This document shows, piece after piece, positions 1 through 8,802 of a stretch of DNA of 64,000 bases. The DNA comes from JABDQA01 sp963759125. Its GTDB lineage: Bacteria; Desulfobacterota; Desulfobulbia; Desulfobulbales; Desulfocapsaceae. Each line of letters begins with the position of its first letter. The first letter of the stretch is position 1. Made by a program: the position numbers and the translations under genes. Below the pieces are notes generated by a model that saw only the letters and a list, made by a program, of their open reading frames with translations, was not told the origin of the DNA and made no database searches. The stretch is from contig CAVWXN010000002.1 of assembly GCA_963759125.1 (NCBI GenBank), positions 124,001 to 188,000 on the forward strand, in the 5' to 3' direction.

Positions 1-43
1 GCAGTGGTTCAGCCCGGAATTCAGTTTTTTCCGTTACAACTAT

Positions 44-1000
44 ATGCAGGCCTTGCAGGTAACGCTCTTCAGCGATGGAAGACCAGGGCACGAGAAACAG
101 TCCCTGGGGGTTGTCAACGCCCTGAACGGTTATGTCGATGTAGAGCTGAACAAAGTGGTGGTGCCGGATCGTCATTTCCTGCACGATCTCTGGTCACACT
201 TATCACTTCTATTTCCTCTGGTTAACTCTAACGGGCCTGCCGGGGATCAGCGGTCGGATCTTTTTATCGGCACCGGCAGCAGTACGCACGTACCAATGCT
301 CTCTGCAGGTAAAAGGGCTCGGACTAAAATTGTCACCTGTATGACACCCGCTTCATATCTGGGAACTAAATTCGACCTCTGCTTTGTTCCTCTTCATGAT
401 CAGGTGAAACCGGCGGACAATATTTTCTTCACCGTCGGCCCCCCAAATATCTCACAGGGGTCTGCAGGGCAGGATCCATCCAGAAGCCTAATTCTGCTTG
501 GCGGTGTCGATGAAAAATCGCACCACTGGGATGAGCCGGGGCTCATCTCTGCTCTGGCAGCCTTGATAAACAGCACAGAACAGACATCCTGGTTGATTTC
601 GAGTTCACCCAGAACGCCCGATTCAACTGAAGCGCAAGTCAAGCAGCAACTGGCTGTTTTGCCTCAGGTGAACTTTGTGCCTTTCTCAGAGACTGAACCA
701 GGGTGGGTTGAGAATATGTATCGTCTCCACGGTTCGGTATGGATTACCGCTGATTCTATCTCGATGGTTTATGAGGCATTGTCGGCGGGATGCAGGGTCG
801 GCGTACTGCCGGTTCGATGGCGTCAGAAAAACAATAAATTTCAACGCAGCCTCGACTATCTGCTCGATAAGAAAATGATAGTCACACACTCCTTATTTCT
901 TAAGGGAGAACCACAATGGCTCAAGCCTGAGCCGCTCAACGAAGCAGATCGATGCGCAAGGGAAATACTTAGAAGATGGTGGCCGAAAAATTTACCGTAG
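44..1000 (+). CDS. ELM1-family (DUF1022) GT-B-like protein
   Basis: A 318-residue protein of the family named after plant mitochondrial fission factor ELM1. The family signature SDGRPGHEKQSLG lies near residues 10-22, and a late segment reading ADSISMVYEALSAG resembles the nucleotide-sugar side of GT-B enzymes. Bacterial members commonly sit in LPS core or surface-glycan loci, as here, but I know of no proven reaction. The reading frame is open to the left edge of the window, so a start further upstream cannot be excluded. Met at 44 is chosen because it places the signature where the family usually has it. No clear ribosome binding site is visible. Its last 25 bases overlap the next glycosyltransferase, implying co-translation. 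Confidence 0.8.
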   Translation: MQALQVTLFSDGRPGHEKQSLGVVNALNGYVDVELNKVVVPDRHFLHDLWSHLSLLFPLVNSNGPAGDQRSDLFIGTGSSTHVPMLSAGKRARTKIVTCMTPASYLGTKFDLCFVPLHDQVKPADNIFFTVGPPNISQGSAGQDPSRSLILLGGVDEKSHHWDEPGLISALAALINSTEQTSWLISSSPRTPDSTEAQVKQQLAVLPQVNFVPFSETEPGWVENMYRLHGSVWITADSISMVYEALSAGCRVGVLPVRWRQKNNKFQRSLDYLLDKKMIVTHSLFLKGEPQWLKPEPLNEADRCAREILRRWWPKNLP

Positions 1001-3285
1001 TGCAGATAGTTCCGGAGATGGATGAAGGTGGGGTTGAAGGAGAAACGCTCGATTTTGCCGTCTATCTCGCCCGCCAGGGACATCGGTCCATAGTTATTTC
1101 CGGGGGGGGACGGCTCGTATCCCAGTTGCATGATAACGGCGTTGAACACATCCTCTGGAAAAATGTGGGCTCGAAGAATGTTCACTGTCTTAAATATATC
1201 CCTAAATTGAAGCAGTTCATAACCCGTGAAAAGGTCGACATCCTTCATCTGCGATCACGGCTTCCCGCCTGGATTGGCTATCTTGCCTGGAAATCAATGG
1301 ATGAAAACAGTCGTCCAGCCTTGATAACCAGCTTTCACGGGTTCTATTCGGTAAACTCCTATTCGACGATTATGACCAAGGGTGAACGGGTTATCGCCGT
1401 TTCTGGAGGCATAAAAGATCATATTCTGGATAATTACCCTATAGATCGGTCCAAAATCCGGCTTGTTCACGGGGGCTATGATGCCAACGTATTTGACCCG
1501 CAAAAAGTCAATGGCGAGAGGGTTAGAAAACTCAGAGAGGCCTGGGGTGTCAGTGAAGCCGAAAGGCCCGTTATCATGTTGCCGGGTCGTTTTACTTTCT
1601 GGAAAGGCCAGGACGTTTTCATCGATGCCCTGATTACAATTAAAGACCTGGATTTTCTTGCCTTGTGTGTTGGCGCTGCGGAAGAAAACTCTTCATTTGT
1701 GAGAAAGCTGCGCGAGAAAATTGAAACCTACAAGCTTGAAGAGAAAATCAAGCTTGTAGGTCACTGCAATGACATGCCGGCTGCGCTTTCACTCGCCGAT
1801 CTGGTTGTTTCAGCCTCATCAAGTCAGCCAGAAGCTTTTGGAAAGGTTGCTATCGAAGCGATGGCAATGGGCAAGCCAATCATTGCTACCAAACATGGCG
1901 GAAGTCTGGAGACGGTCAAGGACAAGGAAACCGGTTGGCTGGTAGAACCCGGAGATTCGGAGGTGCTGGCCAGAGCGATGAGAAAAGTCATCGGGGATAA
2001 GGACCAACTAGCGATCATCGGTAATAATGGGAAAACATGGGTAGAGCAGCATTTTACGGCTACCCGGATGTGCGAGAAGACACTTCAGCTCTACAAGGAC
2101 TTGCTTGAAGAAAAGGAACTGCGAAGAGCCGGGAAAATATTGACGGTCGTGCAGATGCTTCCTGAACTGGAAAGTGGCGGCGTTGAGCGGGGCACCTTGG
2201 AGATAGGCAAGTTTCTCGCCGACAATAAGCACCGGTCCATCGTCATATCGGCGGGTGGTAGAATGGTCAAGCAGCTCGAAGATGAAGGCAGCCATCATAT
2301 TGGCTGGAAAGTGGGCTCCAAAAGCCCGCTCACCATCAAGTACATGCTGCCGTTGAGAAAATTGTTGAAAAAGGAAAAAGTCGATGTGCTCCACTTGCGT
2401 TCACGTATGCCTGCCTGGGTCGGCTATCTGGTCTGGAAATCATTGCCCAAGAAAGATCGTCCGGTGCTGGTGACCACCTTCCATGGATTCTACTCGGTTA
2501 ACAGTTACAGTGCTATTATGACCAAGGGGATGGGCATAATAGCCATTTCGAAAAGCATTGAGCAACACATAAGAAAGGCCTACAGCATAAAGAAGGACAT
2601 TGAACTTATATTCAGAGGAGTGGACAAGGACAAGTTCGATCCCAAGGCGATTTCTCCTGAACGAATCGAGCGCTTTCGGCAGACGTGGAAAATCTCCGAC
2701 GACCAACCTGTAGTAATGCTTCCCGGAAGATTTACCCGGCTCAAAGGGCAGGATATCTTTATCCAGGCGCTGGCCCAAATGAAGCATAGGAACTACCAGG
2801 CAATAATAGTGGGCGACATTGAAGATAATCCAGGATTCGCTTCCGAGCTCTCCGAGATGATCAAGGAGTTACAATTGGAAGATAATATTCATATGGTCGG
2901 GCATTGCGACGATATGCCGGCGGCGCTTATGCTGGCTGACGTCGTTGTCTCTGCTTCATCAAACGAGCCTGAGGCCTTTGGCCGAACAACCATTGAAGCA
3001 ATGGCCATGGGAAAACCGGTGATAGCCACGGCGCATGGAGGAAGCCTGGAAACAGTCACACCTCAGAAAACGGGCTGGCTTGTGGAACCGGGAGCGGCGG
3101 ACGAACTGGCGTTGGCCCTGGATGAGGCGCTGGCCTCACCGGACAAGATGAGGCGCTTCGGGGCAGCGGGTAAAGCTGCAGTCAATTCAACTTTTACAAT
3201 GAAAAACATGTGTGAAAAAACAATTGCCTTTTACCGCAAACTGGTAGCTGCTGAAAGGGGCCCCAGGAAAGAAGCGGCCATTTAG
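976..3285 (+). CDS. Tandem fusion of two GT4 glycosyltransferases
   Basis: A 769-residue protein made of two complete family-4 (GT-B) glycosyltransferases in one reading frame, about residues 6-385 and 387-757. The halves are obvious duplicates: both carry TVVQ..PE..GGVE, LHLRSR.PAW.GYL.WKS, FHGFYSVNSYS.IMTKG, VGHC.DMPAAL and an E-x7-E motif (EAFGKVAIE near 285, EAFGRTTIE near 665). The second half keeps the family's GGVERGTLE motif; the first half reads GGVEGETLD, so it has diverged there. Family members act in LPS core assembly, transferring sugars from nucleotide donors at the cytoplasmic face. One protein may add two successive similar sugars, or one half may be inactive. The start overlaps the ELM1 gene. 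Confidence 0.9.
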   Translation: MVAEKFTVVQIVPEMDEGGVEGETLDFAVYLARQGHRSIVISGGGRLVSQLHDNGVEHILWKNVGSKNVHCLKYIPKLKQFITREKVDILHLRSRLPAWIGYLAWKSMDENSRPALITSFHGFYSVNSYSTIMTKGERVIAVSGGIKDHILDNYPIDRSKIRLVHGGYDANVFDPQKVNGERVRKLREAWGVSEAERPVIMLPGRFTFWKGQDVFIDALITIKDLDFLALCVGAAEENSSFVRKLREKIETYKLEEKIKLVGHCNDMPAALSLADLVVSASSSQPEAFGKVAIEAMAMGKPIIATKHGGSLETVKDKETGWLVEPGDSEVLARAMRKVIGDKDQLAIIGNNGKTWVEQHFTATRMCEKTLQLYKDLLEEKELRRAGKILTVVQMLPELESGGVERGTLEIGKFLADNKHRSIVISAGGRMVKQLEDEGSHHIGWKVGSKSPLTIKYMLPLRKLLKKEKVDVLHLRSRMPAWVGYLVWKSLPKKDRPVLVTTFHGFYSVNSYSAIMTKGMGIIAISKSIEQHIRKAYSIKKDIELIFRGVDKDKFDPKAISPERIERFRQTWKISDDQPVVMLPGRFTRLKGQDIFIQALAQMKHRNYQAIIVGDIEDNPGFASELSEMIKELQLEDNIHMVGHCDDMPAALMLADVVVSASSNEPEAFGRTTIEAMAMGKPVIATAHGGSLETVTPQKTGWLVEPGAADELALALDEALASPDKMRRFGAAGKAAVNSTFTMKNMCEKTIAFYRKLVAAERGPRKEAAI

Positions 3286-3322
3286 TGAGACGCATGGAAT
3301 TTCGAATTATCCAGATACTTCT

Positions 3323-4501
3323 CTAATCGCTCCCGGCCAGGAGCGCAGCACTCATGAAGAGATAGAAATGACCTTGTTGAGAATCAAACAGCAATGAGTT
3401 CATAAGACTGCCGGCCAGCAGTGCCAACAATACCCCATGGAGAAGTTGGCGGTCTTTCTTGGCGATACTCTTCGCTTCCTGCAGTTGCAGAATTATCAAC
3501 AGAATAAACAGGGCTAGGCCAAGCAACCCGAATTGAACGCCTAGGAAGAGATACTCATTATGGGGATTGTCAGTAGGGGTGATTCTGCTCTTCTGAATAG
3601 CCCGGCCATGGGCTGCTTCATAAGATCCAGTACCATGTCCAAATAGAGGCTTGGCCTTTATAAGCTGAATGCTGATAGTCCACCAGTCGAATCTTTGCCC
3701 TATGGAGGTTCTTGATTGGCCAGGCTCGTAGTGAGTGATTTCACTGAACGCCTCATCGACTCGCCCGGAGAAATTATCAGAGGTAAAATAGGCAGCGCCC
3801 AGCAGGGAGACAAAGACGATAACAGAAATAGACCATTTGACGAGGCTTAGGCGCTGATATAGGTAGAGCAGGGCCAGGCAGCAGAAGACAAACATGCCGG
3901 TTCGACCAGGTGCGATATAAAACAAATTAGTGACCGCAGCTACGAAGACGAGAAGCCAGGTACATTTGCGCCAGCCTGCCACGGCTGACATGTGCAGGGC
4001 CCAGTAGCCGAGCACTGCCATGAAAAAACTGTGGGTAATGTGAAAAACCAGCGAATAGCCGTATCGTTCACCGTCGAGCAGATCAAAAAAGATGAGATAG
4101 GATACCACCATCAGGACGATGCAGCCGGCCACAAAGCTGAGTTGGGCATAATGGCGCTGTCTGCTGGAAAGGCTCAACAGAGAAAATATTATGGGAAGCA
4201 GAAGCAGTTCCCGATATTTTCTCAGGGTTGAAAATCCTTCAACGGCAGTGACCGAGGAGTAAGTTATCGCTGCCGCCATCAGCAAGAATAGAATCAACGC
4301 CACCAGGGTTGATGGATTGGCTCTAAGCACCCGGGGAAGATCCAAGAATCCACCCGATAACATCCAGGCGGCAACCGCAAGAATTGAAAAAGCTCCGAGC
4401 AGTGAAGTGGAAAGAGGAGTGAAAAAGCAGGCAAGGCAGACGAATGCCGTGCCGGCGGATCTCAATCTAAGGATTGTATTTTCTGTGATTACAGGGCTCA
4501 A
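3323..4501 (-). CDS. O-antigen ligase family protein (Wzy_C / WaaL-like)
   Basis: A 392-residue polytopic inner-membrane protein with roughly ten or more hydrophobic segments. Near residue 310 it has the periplasmic-loop motif DNPHNEYLFLGVQFGLLG, typical of the Wzy_C superfamily, which includes O-antigen ligases (WaaL) and polymerases (Wzy). Ligases join undecaprenyl-linked glycan to lipid A-core in the periplasm; polymerases join repeat units. Sequence alone does not separate them. The next gene on the same strand, just upstream, encodes MsbA, which flips the lipid A-core acceptor; that neighbour favours a ligase. It converges with the GT4 fusion gene, leaving only a 37-base gap in which I see no clear terminator. 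Confidence 0.8.
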   Translation of the reverse strand: MSPVITENTILRLRSAGTAFVCLACFFTPLSTSLLGAFSILAVAAWMLSGGFLDLPRVLRANPSTLVALILFLLMAAAITYSSVTAVEGFSTLRKYRELLLLPIIFSLLSLSSRQRHYAQLSFVAGCIVLMVVSYLIFFDLLDGERYGYSLVFHITHSFFMAVLGYWALHMSAVAGWRKCTWLLVFVAAVTNLFYIAPGRTGMFVFCCLALLYLYQRLSLVKWSISVIVFVSLLGAAYFTSDNFSGRVDEAFSEITHYEPGQSRTSIGQRFDWWTISIQLIKAKPLFGHGTGSYEAAHGRAIQKSRITPTDNPHNEYLFLGVQFGLLGLALFILLIILQLQEAKSIAKKDRQLLHGVLLALLAGSLMNSLLFDSQQGHFYLFMSAALLAGSD

Positions 4502-4551
4502 CTATAACGCTTCGTTCACGTCTTCTGTTTCGCAAGGGTGGTCATCAGAGC

Positions 4552-6282
4552 TCAATGATACTGCATATTGTAGAGCTGCTCATAATCGCCATGAAGGGCG
4601 AGAAGCTCATCATGGGTCCCGTCTTCAACAATTCTTCCGTGATTTACGACGATGATCCGATCGGCATTCTTGATAGTCGATAACCGGTGAGCGATGACAA
4701 AGGTCGTCCTGTTTTTCATCAAGTTTTCCAAAGCACTTTGAACTTCGCGTTCCGATTCGGTATCGAGGGCAGATGTTGCTTCATCGAGAATCAGTATAGG
4801 AGCATTTTTCAAGAGTGCCCGGGCAATTGATATTCTCTGTCTTTCACCACCCGACAGCCTGGCTCCGCCTTCACCGATGATTGTCTCGAATCCCTTTGGC
4901 AGTCCTTTGATAAAATCCAGAGCATGAGCGGCCTCGGCCGCTTTTATAAGATCAGCTTCCGAACGTTTTAAGCTGCCATAAGCGATATTGTTACGAACAG
5001 TGTCGTTGAAGAGTATGGTTTGTTGGGTAACCATGGCAATGCTGTCGCGCAGGGAGTGCATGGTAACTTGTCGGATGTCGTAGCCGTCAATTTTTATACA
5101 TCCCTTGCTCACATCAAGAAACCTCGGCACCAGGTTGGTCAGGGTGGTTTTACCTCCACCGCTGTGTCCGACTATAGCCAGTGTTTGCCCGGCGGGTACC
5201 TGAAGGTTTATGTCGGAAAGCGCTTCGGTATCGTCTTCGTAATGAAAATAAACACCTTTGAATTCGATGGAACTCTTGAAAGGCGGTAATTCAATGGCAT
5301 CAGGCTTATCGGAAATGGCCGGCACTATATCGAGAATGGCAAAGATTCTGGTGGCTGCAGCCAACCCCTGCTGGACTGTTGAATTGACCTTCCCGATACG
5401 CTTGATAGGATCGTAGGCGACGACCAGTGAGGTCATCAGAGCAAAAAACTCTCCGATGGTCATTACCCCGCCAATAACAAGCTTACCGCCGAACCAGATG
5501 AAAATAGCGATGGCGACCCCGCCAATGAATTCCATCAGGGGGTGCTGAATACAGCGAAACTTGGCGTCCTGAACAGTCACGTCAAAAAGCAGCTGCAACT
5601 GATCATTATAGCGCCTGTTTTCGTGGTTTTCCATATTGAATGCTTTGACGATTCTATTGCCGGTGATCGTCTCGTAAAGCATGTTTGATACCTGGGCTGT
5701 TTCCTCCTGAGCCTTGGTGCTCAAGCGCCGGAAAATTTTACTGAACTTGATGATAGGGAAAGCGGCTACGGGGAGGATCAGAAAACTGAACAGGGCCAGT
5801 TTCCAGTTCAGGTAAAAGACCACTCCTATGAGGACAATAACCGAGAACAAATCCCTGAGAACTCCGACCAGGGCGCTGGAGACTGCCTGCTGCATGAGCG
5901 TGACATCGGAGACGACGCGCGAGATTAGCGTTCCAGTGGGATAATTATGGAAGAATGATAAGGGCTGGATATGGATGTGTTCGAAGATTTTGGACCGGTA
6001 GTCTTTGATGACAGAGAGTCCGACCTTTTCCAAAAGATAGTGATAAGTGTAGTAAAAGATTCCTTTGATAGCGAATATAAAGACAACGACGATGGTCAGA
6101 GAATAGAGGTAGAATTTGTTCTGTTCGATAAAAATTTTATCGAGCAGGTCCTTAACCATGTAAGTCTGGGCGCCGGTACAGAGCGCAACCCCCATCATGG
6201 CCACCATTGAAATTATGAGCTTAGACCTGTAGTGTTTCAGGGATTGATACACCCTCGCCAGGATCTCTTTGTTGGTCATCAT
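4552..6282 (-). CDS. msbA: Lipid A export ABC transporter, MsbA-type (copy 1)
   Basis: A 576-residue half-transporter with six N-terminal membrane helices and a C-terminal ATPase, the standard length for MsbA. Walker A is GHSGGGKTT (near 371), the signature is LSGGERQR (near 474) and Walker B is ILILDEATSALD (near 494). As a homodimer, MsbA flips lipid A-core across the inner membrane using ATP. The start could be either of two adjacent Met codons (6282 or 6279). A second gene at 23751-25472 encodes a same-length, highly similar protein. The O-antigen ligase-like gene follows 50 bases downstream, so the two are probably one transcript. Confidence 0.92.
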   Translation of the reverse strand: MMTNKEILARVYQSLKHYRSKLIISMVAMMGVALCTGAQTYMVKDLLDKIFIEQNKFYLYSLTIVVVFIFAIKGIFYYTYHYLLEKVGLSVIKDYRSKIFEHIHIQPLSFFHNYPTGTLISRVVSDVTLMQQAVSSALVGVLRDLFSVIVLIGVVFYLNWKLALFSFLILPVAAFPIIKFSKIFRRLSTKAQEETAQVSNMLYETITGNRIVKAFNMENHENRRYNDQLQLLFDVTVQDAKFRCIQHPLMEFIGGVAIAIFIWFGGKLVIGGVMTIGEFFALMTSLVVAYDPIKRIGKVNSTVQQGLAAATRIFAILDIVPAISDKPDAIELPPFKSSIEFKGVYFHYEDDTEALSDINLQVPAGQTLAIVGHSGGGKTTLTNLVPRFLDVSKGCIKIDGYDIRQVTMHSLRDSIAMVTQQTILFNDTVRNNIAYGSLKRSEADLIKAAEAAHALDFIKGLPKGFETIIGEGGARLSGGERQRISIARALLKNAPILILDEATSALDTESEREVQSALENLMKNRTTFVIAHRLSTIKNADRIIVVNHGRIVEDGTHDELLALHGDYEQLYNMQYH

Positions 6283-6515
6283 AAAATTTTAATTGAGCCA
6301 GAACCCTCTGTAATCAGGTGAATTGAACGATACCAGTTGTTTCTACACCAGCGGACGATAAATGACAAAGCCTTAATGGGAAAATACGAAATTGGCCCGG
6401 GCTATACGGCTGAATAGCGTTTGCTATCATGCTTTCTTCCGGAAGTGCTGAAAAAGACTGAATCACTGTTCGGAATAGCCTGGATAATTTTATCGCGGTA
6501 TTTGATATGCAAATT

Positions 6516-6535
6516 GGTAAATTCCTGAATTTACC
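6516..6535. repeat. Palindrome, 9-base arms with 2-base centre
   Basis: The sequence ggtaaattc-ct-gaatttacc is a perfect inverted repeat; with flanking bases it extends to about 12 pairs if one G-T pair is allowed. The two-base centre is too tight for a stable RNA hairpin loop, so a DNA-binding dimer site is more likely than a terminator. It lies about 235 bases upstream of msbA and 430 bases upstream of the propeller gene. A related half (ttggtaa) recurs shortly downstream near 6578. Confidence 0.5.
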
Positions 6536-6816
6536 GATCACCAATAATGACGCACTCTGGCAACTCTAACCCAACAAATATTGGTAATGAGAGAATTCAG
6601 AGCAATCAGCATCAGCACCAATTGAGGTTGCCTTGATCTCCGGGACGGCACTATAGCAGAATGTCAAAGTCCCTACCACTTATATCAACTCGGATAAGAA
6701 CAACCAATCGCCCGAAAACCACCTCTGCTGAAATATTCCATTGATTCCTTCGATTGTAATGTTTTTTATTATGATATCAGTAGTTTGAGTTTCCTGGACA
6801 AATACCTATGGCTGTA

Positions 6817-6845
6817 TTGAAAAACCCCTACGCTAGTAGTATAGT
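6817..6845 (+). promoter_or_regulatory. Candidate sigma-70 promoter for the propeller gene
   Basis: A -35 box ttgaaa at 6817-6822 and a -10 box tatagt at 6840-6845 are separated by 17 bases. This would give a leader of roughly 110 bases before the start codon at 6963. Only sequence resemblance supports it. Confidence 0.4.
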
Positions 6846-6962
6846 TGGTAGGTTTGCAATAATTTCTAATAATTTGATTATTTTGGCTGGCTTTCAAGAA
6901 TATACTGCAAGCTCAGCCCAGGGTATGCAAGAAATTGCTTACATAGATGAGGATTACAACGG

Positions 6963-7700
6963 ATGATGTTAAGATATTTACTAGTCGTGATAATGTGGCT
7001 TGTGATTGTTTGCCCTGCCACTGCTGCGGTTGATTTAGCAGAGATGAATAACGATATAGACGTGGTCTGGTCCTCTTCTGATGGACTGAAGATGGAGATC
7101 TATTATTCCCAGAGAAAAGATGGCGTCTGGCAGGGACCGGTAAGGATTACCGACAATCACTATGACAATATGTACCCAGTAATCGACCGAGACAGCAGCG
7201 GTAAACGGTGGATTTTCTGGACTGCCTATGACCGCGGCCGAATGGAAATTCACTATACCTCTGGAGATGGTGAAGAGTGGCAAACCAGTGAGTTACTCTC
7301 CTCCGAGAATAAAACGAATCTCAGTCCCTCCGTGGTCATCGATAAACAGGATCGAATATGGGTAGTGTGGAGTGCCAACGACGATGATCTTGATGAGATC
7401 ATGTATTCATTCTATCAGAGTGGTTTCTGGTCGGATCCCGCTTTTGTTCACGAACCCAATGACGTTCCGGACCTGCTTCCCGCTGTCGACATTGGCGGCG
7501 ACGGGACACCCCAGGTGGTGTGGCGAGCTGCACGGGCAGGACAGAATGTTGTGCTGTCCAGCAGATGGGTCGACGATGACTGGTCAGAGCCGGTGATCGA
7601 GGAGGCTGAGGCCGGGGAAAAAGAGACCACTGAAGAGAGAATTGTTGAATTACCGCAATTTGTAAGCCGGAGTTCGATGCTGTTTGTCAGAGTGTACTAG
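6963..7700 (+). CDS. Secreted beta-propeller-like repeat protein
   Basis: A 245-residue protein with a Sec signal peptide (hydrophobic residues about 3-20, cleavage likely after PATAA). The rest consists of about four repeats of 45-55 residues. Each has a core like W.VW....D..EI.YS (IDVVWSSSDGLKMEIYYS, IWVVWSANDDDLDEIMYS), a W..P turn and a P.V..D segment. This is the pattern of sialidase/BNR-like propeller blades, but four blades are fewer than usual, so it may be a partial propeller or work as a dimer. I see no sialidase catalytic residues and no lipoprotein cysteine. It precedes the GDSL hydrolase gene by 56 bases on the same strand, so the two are probably co-transcribed. Exact function is unknown; glycan binding in the periplasm or at the surface is inference. 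Confidence 0.7.
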   Translation: MMLRYLLVVIMWLVIVCPATAAVDLAEMNNDIDVVWSSSDGLKMEIYYSQRKDGVWQGPVRITDNHYDNMYPVIDRDSSGKRWIFWTAYDRGRMEIHYTSGDGEEWQTSELLSSENKTNLSPSVVIDKQDRIWVVWSANDDDLDEIMYSFYQSGFWSDPAFVHEPNDVPDLLPAVDIGGDGTPQVVWRAARAGQNVVLSSRWVDDDWSEPVIEEAEAGEKETTEERIVELPQFVSRSSMLFVRVY

Positions 7701-7756
7701 CTCCATTCTTTGAATCGCAGACCTGCAAGATTTCAACGCGTGAGGAAAAAATCTAA

Positions 7757-8728
7757 ATGAATATTCAGGCTCTAATTTTCGCCGTGGGGATACTTGTCTT
7801 GGCGCCATTAGGCATCGGGGCGCAAGAAGCACCTTCAAAAACACGTATCGTTGCCTTCGGTGATTCGATTACTGCAGGGTATCTTGCGACCCCGTATTCA
7901 CGATACCTGCAGCAGGCGCTCGATGCCCAAGGGTGCAATTCGGTGGTGATCAATGAAGGGGAACTTGGCGAAATAAGCTTTGACGGCGCTGCTCGTATCG
8001 ATTCTGTGCTTACCAGGAGTCAACCCCAATACGTACTGTTGATGGAAGGTGCCAATGATGTCAGAAGCGGCGTGTCTGCCCAGATCACTGCCGCCAGTCT
8101 GGGAACGATGATGGACAAAACTATCGACGCCGGTGCAACTCCCATAGTTGGCTCGATCACCCCAAATACGGAAAGCGGCAGCGAATATATACCCATTGTG
8201 CAAACTTACAACCCCGCTATCCAGCAGGAAGCTGCAAAACGGGGTGTTGTCTATGTGGATCTCTATTCGGCTCTGCAGGGGCCCGACTGGGGCTCTTATA
8301 ATGTAGATGGCTACCATTTGAGCGAAAAGGGGCAGAATGTGGTGGCCCAGGAATTTAACAAGGTTCTTCCATGTGGCACGTCAAGCGGCGGTGGGGGGGG
8401 CGGTTGTTTCATTGCCACGGCGGCCTACGGATCGATATTGGAGCCGCAAGTGGCACTGCTTAGAGAATTCAGGGATTCCTACCTGTTGACCAATGCGATG
8501 GGTCGTAAATTCGTTGACTATTACTACTCCTATTCGCCTCCGCTGGCGGATTTTATCGGCCAGTCTGAACTGTTGAAATTATTGGTCAGAACCGCACTGT
8601 TGCCTTTGCTGGGCATTGCCTATGTGCTGCTCAATGGCATATGGTACATTCCCCTGGCCTTGCTGCTGATTCCGTTTTTCCTAGTTATCCAGAGAAGCCG
8701 GCAGGCCATCAGATTGAAGGGGCAATAA
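7757..8728 (+). CDS. SGNH/GDSL hydrolase with C-terminal CFI-box domain
   Basis: A 323-residue exported protein. Residues 1-22 form a signal peptide. An SGNH hydrolase domain follows, with FGDSITAGY (near 34-42, catalytic Ser), GANDV (near 98) and DGYHLSEKG (near 183, catalytic Asp/His). SGNH enzymes commonly remove acyl groups from sugars or lipids. After a poly-glycine linker there is CFIATAAYGS near residue 216, then a block ending in two membrane segments and a basic tail (QRSRQAIRLKG). This tail matches the CFI-box-CTERM domain seen on many exported bacterial proteins and thought to be a sorting or anchoring signal. Given the location, glycan deacetylation is a reasonable inference. Confidence 0.85.
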   Translation: MNIQALIFAVGILVLAPLGIGAQEAPSKTRIVAFGDSITAGYLATPYSRYLQQALDAQGCNSVVINEGELGEISFDGAARIDSVLTRSQPQYVLLMEGANDVRSGVSAQITAASLGTMMDKTIDAGATPIVGSITPNTESGSEYIPIVQTYNPAIQQEAAKRGVVYVDLYSALQGPDWGSYNVDGYHLSEKGQNVVAQEFNKVLPCGTSSGGGGGGCFIATAAYGSILEPQVALLREFRDSYLLTNAMGRKFVDYYYSYSPPLADFIGQSELLKLLVRTALLPLLGIAYVLLNGIWYIPLALLLIPFFLVIQRSRQAIRLKGQ

Positions 8729-8751
8729 CGACATTACCAGCTTTGAGACAA

Positions 8752-8777
8752 AAACCGGTCTGCCAGGGCCGGTTTTT
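8752..8777 (+). terminator. Rho-independent terminator after the GDSL hydrolase gene
   Basis: The arms aaaccggtc and ggccggttt form nine pairs (one G-T) around a tgccag loop, and the 3' arm runs into a T tract. It lies 23 bases past the hydrolase stop codon and 25 bases before asnB, so it separates the propeller-hydrolase unit from the asnB operon. Confidence 0.75.
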
Positions 8778-8802
8778 TAATTTGTAGTGAAGAGACATCA
8801 TT

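Larger units (their letters stand above)
6283..6962. other. Intergenic region between divergent genes, with palindrome and promoter
   Basis: About 680 bases with no convincing gene separate msbA (leftward) from the propeller gene (rightward). The stretch is AT-richer than its surroundings. It holds a near-perfect palindrome at 6516-6535 and a promoter-like pair at 6817-6845, listed separately. A minus-strand reading frame at 6314-6544 has no recognisable protein features and is not called. Confidence 0.5.

Noticed and set aside
6314..6544. Minus-strand 76-codon frame upstream of msbA
   Set aside because: It includes the palindrome at 6516-6535 and shows no motif.
8392..8403. Run of G bases in the GDSL hydrolase gene as a phase-variable tract
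   Set aside because: It encodes the Gly linker before the CFI box and the frame is intact on both sides. The longest pure G run is only about nine bases, so slippage is possible but not shown.
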